Assembly: GCA_913048385.1 (NCBI GenBank)
Contig: CAJWVZ010000012.1
Span: 1 to 64,000, forward strand
Length of the DNA stretch: 64,000 bases
Reading direction: 5' to 3'
Source: an uncultured Gammaproteobacteria bacterium
Lineage (GTDB): Bacteria > Pseudomonadota > Gammaproteobacteria > Pseudomonadales > Pseudohongiellaceae
Shown here: piece after piece, positions 48,384 through 56,066 of the stretch
How positions within the stretch are numbered: position 1 is the first letter of the stretch
Layout: each line of letters opens with the position of its first letter
The notes under the pieces: model-generated
The model's database searches: none
The model's input: the letters and a program-made list of their open reading frames with translations, nothing else
What the model was told of the DNA's origin: nothing
Position numbers and translations under genes: made by a program

Positions 48384-48926
48384 TTACTGAGAAGCTATCT
48401 CCACTCGCCTATTTTGTTGATAGGCCGTCTCGGAAGAGGCGGTTTGAGCTGGTCGTTCCTCACCGTAGCTTACGACTTCAACCTGGCTGCGCGAAGCCCC
48501 GTTGACAATCAGATAGTTAAGCACGCTGTTGGCTCGACGCTCGCCTAACGCAAGGTTGTATTCTCGGGTACCTCTCTCGTCAGCATGCCCCTCGAGGCGA
48601 ATTCGTTTTCTCGGATTCGCTGCAAGATCCCTTGCGTGGTAGCTAAGGACATCTCTGTCAGACTGTTGAAACTCTGCTACGTCAAACTCAAAGTAAAAAA
48701 CCGTTGTTGAGAGTGCGCTTCGAGTCATGCGCTCTTCTGCCGCAGCCGCTCGCGCTCTTGCCTCCTCCGCAAGTTCTTGTTGTCTTCGAGTCGTTGCGTC
48801 GACACCGCTTTCTGTTTCTGCAACCTCTTCCATGGCATCAGCATCTTCACCGGTAGAGCTGCACGCGGCTATCCCTGTCAGGCAAAGCAAAAGGAGGACT
48901 TGCTTAAGTAATAGATCAATGTTCAT
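48384..48926 (-). CDS. pal: Peptidoglycan-associated lipoprotein (OmpA-like)
   Basis: Outer-membrane lipoprotein that binds peptidoglycan. The lipobox is GIAAC (Cys22). A helical Glu/Ala/Arg-rich linker (about 30-68) precedes the OmpA domain (about 70-180), with FYFEFDVAEF, the peptidoglycan-binding LEGHADERGTREYNLALG and ERRANSVLNYL. The 180-aa length is typical of Pal. It is not next to tolQRAB or cpoB, unlike the usual operon, and has its own strong terminator and AGGAG ribosome-binding site. Pal-specific versus general OmpA-like lipoprotein is a moderate-confidence call. Confidence 0.86.
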   Translation of the reverse strand: MNIDLLLKQVLLLLCLTGIAACSSTGEDADAMEEVAETESGVDATTRRQQELAEEARARAAAAEERMTRSALSTTVFYFEFDVAEFQQSDRDVLSYHARDLAANPRKRIRLEGHADERGTREYNLALGERRANSVLNYLIVNGASRSQVEVVSYGEERPAQTASSETAYQQNRRVEIASQ

Positions 48927-49326
48927 GACATCTCCTGAATATATAAAGTAGTAATGAGGCCAATTGTTGCTAGGCCTGAATCAATAGGTTACTGGGCCGT
49001 TGGCTATTTATCGGCAAGAATACAATATTCCAAAGGTCAAAGCTAACAGAAATAAGGTCTTGGAGGCTAATCTCTCGCTTTTGGTCAACTTTGACAGGTT
49101 TTCGCTTCAAATATCGTGTTTTTGGATCTTCAAAAAATTAAGCTTATTCAAAAAAAGCACACATCTCACGTAAAATCGAACGCTTGCTCGATTTCTTTTA
49201 CTACGACTATGAAACGATGTTAACCTAGGATTCTTGGATTTTAGTTTAGCCTGGATGCTTAATAATTTAAGTCTTGAGATTATTGATTAGGCAGAATTGC
49301 TCTGCAGAGATATTTAGGAGAATGTT
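48927..49326. other. Intergenic region between pal and the first acyl-CoA dehydrogenase
   Basis: A 400-base AT-rich gap between divergent genes. It contains a 7-bp inverted repeat, AAATCGA (49173-49179) and TCGATTT (49188-49194), that could be an operator or a weak hairpin. TTGACA occurs near 49098 but I find no good -10 partner. No open frame, tRNA or strong terminator is seen; promoters for both flanking genes presumably lie here. Confidence 0.45.
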
Positions 49327-50526
49327 GTGAATGCTGATTTTACCGCTGATGATTTAGCTTTTCAGGTTGAGGTCAAAGAGTTTCTAGAAAATGAGTTCCC
49401 TAGTGCGTATCGCAAGAAGATTGACGCTCGACAGCGATTGACCAAGGAGGAAATTGTTGATTGGCAAAAAATTCTTTTCCGTAAAGGGTGGGTTGCTCCA
49501 AACTGGCCCGAGGAATATGGAGGAACCGGATGGACGCCGACGCAGAAGTACATTTTCAGTACAGAAATGGGGTTGGTTGGTGCGCCGGAGCCGGTGCCAT
49601 TTGGGATGACGATGGTCGCTCCAGTTATTATGGCTTATGGTACTGAAGAACAAAAAAAGCGGTTTTTGCCAGATATCTTGGAGAGCAATGTTTGGTGGTG
49701 TCAGGGATATAGTGAACCAAATTCGGGTTCTGATTTAGCATCATTGAAGACCTCCGCAGTCAGGGATGGAGACCATTATGTAGTGAATGGAAGTAAAACC
49801 TGGAATACCTATGGTCAGCATGCCGATTGGATCTTCTGTCTCGTCCGAACGGATAACACTGTTAAGAAGCAAGAGGGTATAAGCTTTTTGCTTATTGATA
49901 TGAAATCGCCAGGAATTACATTGAAGCCGATTGTACTGCTAGATGGCCATCCAGAAGTCAACGAAGTGTTTTTTGACGAGGTGCGCGTACCAGTTGATAA
50001 TTTGATTGGTGAAGAAAATAAAGGGTGGACTTATGCGAAAGTATTGCTAACTCATGAACGAACAAATATTGCAGGGGTGCCCCGAGGTAAAAGACGTTTA
50101 GGCTCATTAAAGAGGCAGGCAGCTGAAACTGATGACGGGTTTGGCGGGACGATGGCCGATAACCCGAACTTTAAACGCAAGTTGGCTCAGGCAGAGATTG
50201 AATTATTAGCCTTGGAATATTCTGAGTTGAGAACACTAGCGGCCCTTACCGTGGGCAAAGCGCCGGGACCAGAGTCTTCAATCTTAAAAATAGTTGGGAC
50301 TGAACTCGCGCAGTCAATGGATGAAATGCTTGTAGAACTTGCAGGGTATGGTTGTTTACCATTCTTGCCGGAACAATATGAGGAAGGATTTGAGGGAGAG
50401 ATTTTTGGTCCGGGAAATTCGGCCTCAGCAGCGCTGACCTATTTTAATAACCGAAAATTATCAATTTTTGGAGGGTCAAACGAGATACAAAGAAACATTA
50501 TCTCTAAGGCCGTATTAGGGCTTTAG
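49327..50526 (+). CDS. Acyl-CoA dehydrogenase, alpha-type partner
   Basis: FAD-dependent alpha,beta-dehydrogenase of 399 aa. The FAD/substrate motif YSEPNSGSDLASLK (129-142) and VNGSKTWNTYG are typical. The usual C-terminal catalytic glutamate site reads SIFGGSNEIQ, so it lacks a Glu there. Instead LLTHERT carries Glu244, as in isovaleryl- and long-chain-type and mycobacterial ChsE alpha subunits. The next gene, 50 bases later, is a shorter ACAD; such adjacent pairs form alpha2beta2 enzymes in steroid and branched-chain catabolism. GTG start with AGGAG upstream. Confidence 0.92.
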   Translation: MNADFTADDLAFQVEVKEFLENEFPSAYRKKIDARQRLTKEEIVDWQKILFRKGWVAPNWPEEYGGTGWTPTQKYIFSTEMGLVGAPEPVPFGMTMVAPVIMAYGTEEQKKRFLPDILESNVWWCQGYSEPNSGSDLASLKTSAVRDGDHYVVNGSKTWNTYGQHADWIFCLVRTDNTVKKQEGISFLLIDMKSPGITLKPIVLLDGHPEVNEVFFDEVRVPVDNLIGEENKGWTYAKVLLTHERTNIAGVPRGKRRLGSLKRQAAETDDGFGGTMADNPNFKRKLAQAEIELLALEYSELRTLAALTVGKAPGPESSILKIVGTELAQSMDEMLVELAGYGCLPFLPEQYEEGFEGEIFGPGNSASAALTYFNNRKLSIFGGSNEIQRNIISKAVLGL

Positions 50527-50576
50527 TTTTTCTCAGGGTTTCTCATTTAATAATAAACATGTAAAGAGGTTGTGTC

Positions 50577-51710
50577 GTGGATTTCTCTCAGACCGAAGAA
50601 CAACAGATGTTGCAAGAGAGTGTGCAGCAATTTGTGCGTAAAAGTTATGATTTTGACACTCGGAATTCGATAGTTGCGACTGCGGAGGGTTACAGCGCAG
50701 AATTTTGGAAACTGTTCGCTGAACTTGGCTGGCTGACAGTGCCGTTTAGTGAGGCAGATGGTGGCTTTGGAGATTCAGCAGTTGACTTAACGGTAATGAT
50801 GGATGAGTTCGGTAAAGCGTTAGTTGTTGAGCCATATTTAGCCACGGTTGTTTTGGGTGGAGGGATCATCGCAGCGCTCGCTGACGAGAAGACGAAAGGA
50901 GAACTGCTACCACAGATTATGAGCGGAGATTTGCAGCTTTCGCTGGCTTCGGCGGAGCATGGGGGACGTTACAACCCGCTGAATGTGGCAACGACGGCTA
51001 AGGCGGAGGGCGATAGCATAGTCCTCGATGGAGTTAAGACAGCCGTACTAAATGGTTCCAATGCGAGCTACATTATCGTGACGGCAAGAGAGTCTGGGGA
51101 TGTTTCGGCAAGTGATGGTATATCGGTATTTTTGGTACCAACAGACAGCGCGGGCGTCAGTATTCAAGGCTTTACGACGATAGATGGTCGAAGTTCTTCC
51201 GAAGTAAAACTTGAGGCGGTAAGCGTAGACGCATCAGCTCGCCTTGGGCTGCCCGGTAAAGCGGCGGAAGCGCTGGTTTTGGTAAACGAGAAAGCAACTT
51301 TAGCTTGCGCTGCTGAGGCTCTTGGTGCACTTGAGTCTATGCTACATAAGACTGTTGAATACAGTAAAACACGGAAACAGTTTGGAACCTCCATTGGTAC
51401 CTTTCAGGCGCTTCAGCATCGTATGGCAGATATGTTTATCCAATGTCAGCTCGCACGCTCAATCGTTATTCGTGCTGCTATGAAGATTGACAGCAGTGAG
51501 TCAACGGTCGAGAAGGCAAAAGCTGTTTCGGCTGCGAAGAGTCGCATTGGGTATGCAATAAAAGCCGTAGGCCAAGAAGCAATTCAGATCCATGGAGGAA
51601 TCGCTATGACTGAGGAGCTTGATGTGGGACATCTATTTCGGCGAGTTACCGCGCTCGATATAATGTTCGGTGATGCTGATTATCATACAGAGCGTTACGC
51701 CTCACTCTGA
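50577..51710 (+). CDS. Acyl-CoA dehydrogenase, beta-type partner
   Basis: A 377-aa ACAD with YSKTRKQFGTSIGTFQALQHR, the flavin-contact helix, and QIHGGIAMTEELDVGHLFRR. It has neither the C-terminal Glu motif nor a HERT glutamate, as is usual for the non-catalytic subunit of paired ACADs. The FAD-binding residues are retained. GTG start after AGAGG. Cooperation with the preceding gene is inferred from adjacency and complementary motif loss. Confidence 0.91.
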   Translation: MDFSQTEEQQMLQESVQQFVRKSYDFDTRNSIVATAEGYSAEFWKLFAELGWLTVPFSEADGGFGDSAVDLTVMMDEFGKALVVEPYLATVVLGGGIIAALADEKTKGELLPQIMSGDLQLSLASAEHGGRYNPLNVATTAKAEGDSIVLDGVKTAVLNGSNASYIIVTARESGDVSASDGISVFLVPTDSAGVSIQGFTTIDGRSSSEVKLEAVSVDASARLGLPGKAAEALVLVNEKATLACAAEALGALESMLHKTVEYSKTRKQFGTSIGTFQALQHRMADMFIQCQLARSIVIRAAMKIDSSESTVEKAKAVSAAKSRIGYAIKAVGQEAIQIHGGIAMTEELDVGHLFRRVTALDIMFGDADYHTERYASL

Positions 51711-51793
51711 TAAGATTTTAATGCCTTTGAGCGCAGGTTTTAAAATTCAATTAGGGAGAGAATTTTGAATCCCACTTGCCAAGAGAGCTCGTG

Positions 51794-52504
51794 ATGAGCG
51801 AACTAATTCTCGTGCGTCATGGTCAGGCGTCCTTCGGCGCAGCCTCCTATGATAAGTTGAGTGAAAAGGGTGTCGACCAGGTGCGTTGTTTGTCGGATCA
51901 TTGGAGCCAACTTGGTCATCGCTTTGATCACATATACTGCGGTTCTTTGCAAAGGCAGAAAGAGACGGCGCGCGAGTTACTTGGATTGGCGAAAGGGTCT
52001 CCTTCTGAGCCGACAGAGCTGATTGGGTTTAACGAGTATAATGGCGATCCGCTTCTTCGCGTTTATGCGAGAGATAAAAACAAAGAAGCGTCTGATATTC
52101 CAGCGATTGACCTTCCCATTAAAGAGCCAAAGCTTTTTCAGAGGACCTTTGAAGAGGCCACTGCAAGATGGATAACTAAAAACTTACATCCCACCCAAGA
52201 AGACGCTGATTTTGAGCTTTGGTCTGATTTCAAAGAAAGAGTGAATCGCGCTCTCGATGAAGTTATGAATCGGCATTGTCGTGGAAGCAAAGTAATAATA
52301 TCTACCTCTGGTGGCGTGATAGCCGTGGCTTTACAAAAGGTGCTGCAATTTTCAGATCGCGAAGTTATTAACACAAATTGGATGGTTCACAATAGCTCTG
52401 TGTCCCGAATTAAGTACGGAAAAGATCGCATGTCTCTTTCTCAATTCAATAACTTGTCTCATCTTGAAAGGCCAGGGAAACACGATATGATCACGTACCG
52501 GTAA
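51794..52504 (+). CDS. Histidine phosphatase family protein
   Basis: Phosphoglycerate-mutase-like phosphatase of 236 aa. The catalytic LVRHGQAS is at the N-terminus, YCGSLQRQKETA carries the second arginine, and ISTSGGVIA replaces the usual SHGG-type second-histidine loop. The ATG at 51794 is preceded by GAGAG; a start 18 bases upstream is less likely. It lies between the ACAD pair and an APH-fold kinase, so a phosphorylated intermediate in that pathway is a possible substrate. Confidence 0.85.
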   Translation: MSELILVRHGQASFGAASYDKLSEKGVDQVRCLSDHWSQLGHRFDHIYCGSLQRQKETARELLGLAKGSPSEPTELIGFNEYNGDPLLRVYARDKNKEASDIPAIDLPIKEPKLFQRTFEEATARWITKNLHPTQEDADFELWSDFKERVNRALDEVMNRHCRGSKVIISTSGGVIAVALQKVLQFSDREVINTNWMVHNSSVSRIKYGKDRMSLSQFNNLSHLERPGKHDMITYR

Positions 52505-52520
52505 TAGCGAGGATTTTAGC

Positions 52521-53612
52521 TTGATTGAAAAGATAGACGAGAAAGGCTTAGTAGACACAGCAGGGGCAATCCGAGATGGCGAGGAGTTGGACCTGGAGGC
52601 TCTCAAGCAATATCTTGAGCCAATTTTGGGTGCCAGCGTGGCTAAGCTGCAGATTAACCAGTTTCCGGGAGGATTCTCAAACCTCACATATTTGCTTTCA
52701 AATGGATCTGAAAAATGGGTTCTTCGTCGGCCTCCGTTTGGAAGTCAAGTAAAATCAGCGCATGATATGTCGCGAGAGTTTAAGATACTTTCTGCGATTA
52801 AAGATGTATTTCCCTATGGGCCAAAGCCGGTTCATTTTTGCGAGGATAGCGGTGTACTTGGTTGCGATTTTTACTTAATGACCTACATCGAGGGGTTGGT
52901 AATTCGACGTGACTACCCAGTGGGATTGGAGCTTTCTCCTGATCAAGTGAGGGAGCAATTACTGAATTTTTTTGATGTTTTAAGTGCTCTTCACTCAGTA
53001 GATCTTGCGGAAGCAGGTCTTAATAATTTTGGTCGGCCTGAGGGCTATGTGCAGAGACAAGTTGATGGGTGGTGCAAGAGATGGGAAGGAGCTGTTACCA
53101 AGGACGCTGTGGATTGCGATGTTACTATGCAATGGCTGCATGATAATTTGCCTCGCGATAGTGGTAAAGCGAGTGTAATCCATAATGATTACAAGATGGA
53201 TAATGTGATTTTTTCTCTAGAAAACCCACTGGAGCTTATTGGTGTACTGGATTGGGAGATGGCAACTGTAGGTGACCCGGTTATGGACTTGGGTTGCACG
53301 TTGGGCTATTGGACCCAAATGGACGATCCAGACTTTTTCCGTGAGTATCGGGCAATGCCGAGTGACGTAAAGGGAGCCCCGACCCGATCAGAGATTGTAT
53401 CTCGATTTCAAGAGAGGACTGGAGTGTCGGTTGATCATTTTCCGTTCTATTTTTGTTTTGGCCTTTTTCGCTTAGCGGTAATCGTTCAACAAATTTATTA
53501 CCGATTTTACCATGGACATACCAGCGACCAACGTTTCGCTTCGATGGTACAGAAAACCAATGCGCTTCAGAAGATGTGTGAGTTGATCATTAGTGGTCAT
53601 ATAGAGTCTTGA
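52521..53612 (+). CDS. APH-fold kinase, ACAD10/11-like
   Basis: Aminoglycoside-phosphotransferase-fold kinase of 363 aa, of the kind fused to ACADs in mammalian ACAD10/11. Visible motifs are FPGGFSNLTYLL (nucleotide loop), WVLRRPPFG with the ATP-binding lysine region, the Brenner motif VIHNDYKMDNVIF and the metal-binding LDWEMATVGDPVMDLG. The TTG start follows GAGG. Related kinases phosphorylate 4-hydroxyacyl-CoAs so that an ACAD can eliminate phosphate; LvaA in levulinate catabolism is a bacterial example. Substrate here is inferred from context only. Confidence 0.88.
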   Translation: MIEKIDEKGLVDTAGAIRDGEELDLEALKQYLEPILGASVAKLQINQFPGGFSNLTYLLSNGSEKWVLRRPPFGSQVKSAHDMSREFKILSAIKDVFPYGPKPVHFCEDSGVLGCDFYLMTYIEGLVIRRDYPVGLELSPDQVREQLLNFFDVLSALHSVDLAEAGLNNFGRPEGYVQRQVDGWCKRWEGAVTKDAVDCDVTMQWLHDNLPRDSGKASVIHNDYKMDNVIFSLENPLELIGVLDWEMATVGDPVMDLGCTLGYWTQMDDPDFFREYRAMPSDVKGAPTRSEIVSRFQERTGVSVDHFPFYFCFGLFRLAVIVQQIYYRFYHGHTSDQRFASMVQKTNALQKMCELIISGHIES

Positions 53613-53637
53613 CTGATAAAAAATATATAAGGAAGTA

Positions 53638-54438
53638 ATGATGTCTCTTGAAATTCAGCGTTTATTTAATGTCGAAGGAAGGGTTTCCGTAGTCACTGGA
53701 GGTTCGCGCGGAATTGGTAGAATGATTGCTGAGGGGTTTGTGTCTAATGGTATGAAGACCTATATCACGGCGAGAAAATCTGATGCTTGTAATCAAGCGG
53801 CTGAAGAGTTAAGTCATCTCGGTAGTGGTGAGTGTATTTCCTTGCCTGCGGATTTATCAACTGCTGAAGGCCGAGCAAAATTTGTTGATGACCTGACATC
53901 TCGCGAGGATAAGTTAGACGTGCTTGTCAATAACGCAGGGGCCGCTTGGGGGGCGCCTTTTGAACATTATCCAGACGAAGCATACGATAAAGTAATGGAT
54001 ATAAACGTAAAGGCCATATTTACGCTTACGAGAGATCTAATGCCTCTTTTGCGCAATAGGTCTTCACAGCGCCAACCGAGTAGGGTTATTAATATTGGGT
54101 CTATCGATGGTTTGCGTGTCTCATCGATGGATAATTTCGCTTATGGTGCAAGCAAGGCAGCGGTTCATTTTTTGACTAAAAATCTCGCTCTTCGCTTCGG
54201 GCCAAAAGGAGTAACGGTCAATGCTATTGCGCCCGGTGCATTTGAAAGTCATATGATGCGTGGGACGCTTGCGAAATATCAGGAAAAGATCGAGGCAGAG
54301 AATCCTATGGGGCGCATCGGTTGTGCTGAGGACATGGCGGGTTTAGCGCTTTATCTTGTTTCTGATGCTGCAAAATACATGACTGGGCAAGTCATCGCCC
54401 TTGATGGTGGGCGTAATATCGGGGTGGCAGCGGACTGA
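53638..54438 (+). CDS. Short-chain dehydrogenase/reductase
   Basis: Classical SDR of 266 aa with cofactor loop TGGSRGIGRM (about 20-29), NNAG (about 99-102), and the catalytic triad in INIGSIDG (Ser), FAYGASKAA (Tyr and Lys). AIAPGAFESHMMRG and GQVIALDGG follow. Two ATGs (53638, 53641) are possible; AGGA lies upstream. It is 25 bases after the kinase gene and probably in the same transcript, so it may act on a hydroxy- or keto-acyl intermediate. Confidence 0.9.
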   Translation: MMSLEIQRLFNVEGRVSVVTGGSRGIGRMIAEGFVSNGMKTYITARKSDACNQAAEELSHLGSGECISLPADLSTAEGRAKFVDDLTSREDKLDVLVNNAGAAWGAPFEHYPDEAYDKVMDINVKAIFTLTRDLMPLLRNRSSQRQPSRVINIGSIDGLRVSSMDNFAYGASKAAVHFLTKNLALRFGPKGVTVNAIAPGAFESHMMRGTLAKYQEKIEAENPMGRIGCAEDMAGLALYLVSDAAKYMTGQVIALDGGRNIGVAAD

Positions 54439-54506
54439 ACTCCGTGCTTTATTCCTCAGTACTTTTCTTTTCCTGCTGAGTTAATTTTGAAAAGAGGTTA
54501 AGCTTC

Positions 54507-54557
54507 ATGAAATGGCTAAATGGATTGGTCTTTAGTCCTCAAAGAGTCAATGACTAA
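54507..54557 (+). CDS. 16-codon leader ORF in frame with the next gene
   Basis: ATG with AGAGG eight bases upstream opens a 16-residue frame (MKWLNGLVFSPQRVND) that ends at TAA directly before the TTG start of the following membrane-protein gene. It is in the same frame as that gene, so one stop codon separates them. It may be a translated leader that couples initiation, or the remains of an original longer N-terminus. Confidence 0.4.
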   Translation: MKWLNGLVFSPQRVND

Positions 54558-55175
54558 TTGAATTCTAATCGGGTAAAAAAGAAGATAGTGATCGCCGCAG
54601 CATTTGTTAGCGGTTTTTGTATCATGGCTATCGAGATGCTCGGAGCGAGGATAATGTCTCCTTATTTTGGCGGAAGCCTCTCCGTTTGGGGTAGCGTGCT
54701 TACTGTTTTTATGCTCGCTCTATCTTGCGGTTATTTGATTGGCGGAAGATTGTCCGAAGGGCAACCAGAGCTAAAAACTTATGCTTTTTTTTTCATAGTG
54801 GCAGCTGTGGCTTCGCTGCCTATTGTGTTTTTTGCTGATGGGATTATGCGCCCCATATTTATGGCCATAGAGGATCCTCGGTATGGATCATTAATTGCTT
54901 CGGTTTTCCTATTTTTTATGCCAACTACAATCCTTGGAATGATTTCCCCTTATTCAATTAGGTTGCTTGTCGAACACGAGGACCACAGTGGAAAAATAGC
55001 GGGCCAATTATTTTTCGTTTCAACATTTGGCAGCGCTCTCGGTACTTTAGGAACAGCTTTCTATTTTGTTCTATGGTTCGATGTGAATGAAATTTTGTCA
55101 GGGACTATGATGGCACTAATGATTGTGGGTGTGGCTATATTCACTCTCGATGTAACTGCTCGGAGGCCTCAGTGA
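54558..55175 (+). CDS. Six-helix membrane protein, N-terminal half of a spermidine-synthase-like fusion
   Basis: A 205-aa integral membrane protein with a basic N-terminus and about six hydrophobic helices (for example KIVIAAAFVSGFCIMAIEM and FFIVAAVASLPIVFF). The motif AIEMLGARIMSPYFGGSLS is the hallmark of the membrane part of fused MFS/spermidine-synthase proteins. In this genome it is a separate gene starting at TTG. Its end overlaps the methyltransferase-like gene by four bases (GTGA). Function is unknown; a channel or scaffold for the partner domain is possible. Confidence 0.8.
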   Translation: MNSNRVKKKIVIAAAFVSGFCIMAIEMLGARIMSPYFGGSLSVWGSVLTVFMLALSCGYLIGGRLSEGQPELKTYAFFFIVAAVASLPIVFFADGIMRPIFMAIEDPRYGSLIASVFLFFMPTTILGMISPYSIRLLVEHEDHSGKIAGQLFFVSTFGSALGTLGTAFYFVLWFDVNEILSGTMMALMIVGVAIFTLDVTARRPQ

Positions 55176-56053
55176 AGCAAATTCTAATCTTACTTTGCGG
55201 AATAGTGCTATTGACCCCTTTGTATGCTCAAACGATTCATGAGGAGAGGTCAGTATATCGAGATATCACTGTAACCGAACGATTTGGACGCCGGTGTCTT
55301 TTATTCAATGTTCATCGAGGAGATCGAAATCAGACTTGTATCTTTACTGATGGGAGTAGCCGCTTAGTCTTTGATTATACCAAAATGAGTTTTGCGGGAT
55401 TGCTTCTAAAACCTGACCCGAAGAGGGTGTTGATAGCTGGGCTTGGGGGAGGAACTATTCCTCTTGTGTTGAGTGAGTTGTTTCCATCGGCGAGTATCGA
55501 TGTAATTGAAATTGATGAGTCAGTGGCACGAGTCGCCAACGAGTTTTTCTTCTTTGAAGAAACAGATTTGATGCGGGTGCATATAAATGATGCGCGCGTT
55601 TTTATAAAGAGAGCAGCCTTGAAAGAGGAAAAATATGACTACATTGTTTTGGATGCTTTTTCTGGCGACTATATTCCTGAACATATGTTGACGCAGGAAT
55701 TCTTAGAGGAGGTCAAGCAGGTTCTGACGCCCGACGGAGTAGTTGTCGCAAATACTTTTTCTACCAGCCGTTTTTATGATCACGAGTCGGTGACTTATCA
55801 ACGAGTTTTTGGCGAACTTTATAATTTTAAGTTGCCCACCTCTGGGAACCGTATTATTCTTACTCAGCTCGAACCCTTACCTGATATTGGGTTACTGACA
55901 GAGCGTGCTGTGCAACTTGCTCCGCAGCTCGGTAAGTATGGAATCCCATTTCTCAGCTACCCTGAAAAACTCTCTTCTCAAGTTGATTGGGACATGAGTC
56001 GACGGGTTCTTACGGATCAGTATTCTCCTTCAAATCTACTCAGAGATAATTGA
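55172..56053 (+). CDS. Spermidine-synthase-like methyltransferase-fold protein with signal/anchor
   Basis: A 293-aa protein with an N-terminal hydrophobic signal or anchor (KQILILLCGIVLLTPLYA) followed by the Rossmann-type SpeE/methyltransferase fold: motif LIAGLGGGTIPLVLSE, the acidic VIEIDESVARVA and YIVLDAFSGDYIPEHML. The aspartate pattern of true spermidine synthase is not clearly kept, so polyamine synthesis is doubtful. It overlaps the membrane-protein gene (GTGA), with which it is fused in other bacteria. By the positive-inside rule the domain would face the periplasm, where SAM is not expected. Confidence 0.82.
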   Translation: MKQILILLCGIVLLTPLYAQTIHEERSVYRDITVTERFGRRCLLFNVHRGDRNQTCIFTDGSSRLVFDYTKMSFAGLLLKPDPKRVLIAGLGGGTIPLVLSELFPSASIDVIEIDESVARVANEFFFFEETDLMRVHINDARVFIKRAALKEEKYDYIVLDAFSGDYIPEHMLTQEFLEEVKQVLTPDGVVVANTFSTSRFYDHESVTYQRVFGELYNFKLPTSGNRIILTQLEPLPDIGLLTERAVQLAPQLGKYGIPFLSYPEKLSSQVDWDMSRRVLTDQYSPSNLLRDN

Positions 56054-56066
56054 TTATTTGAGAGGC

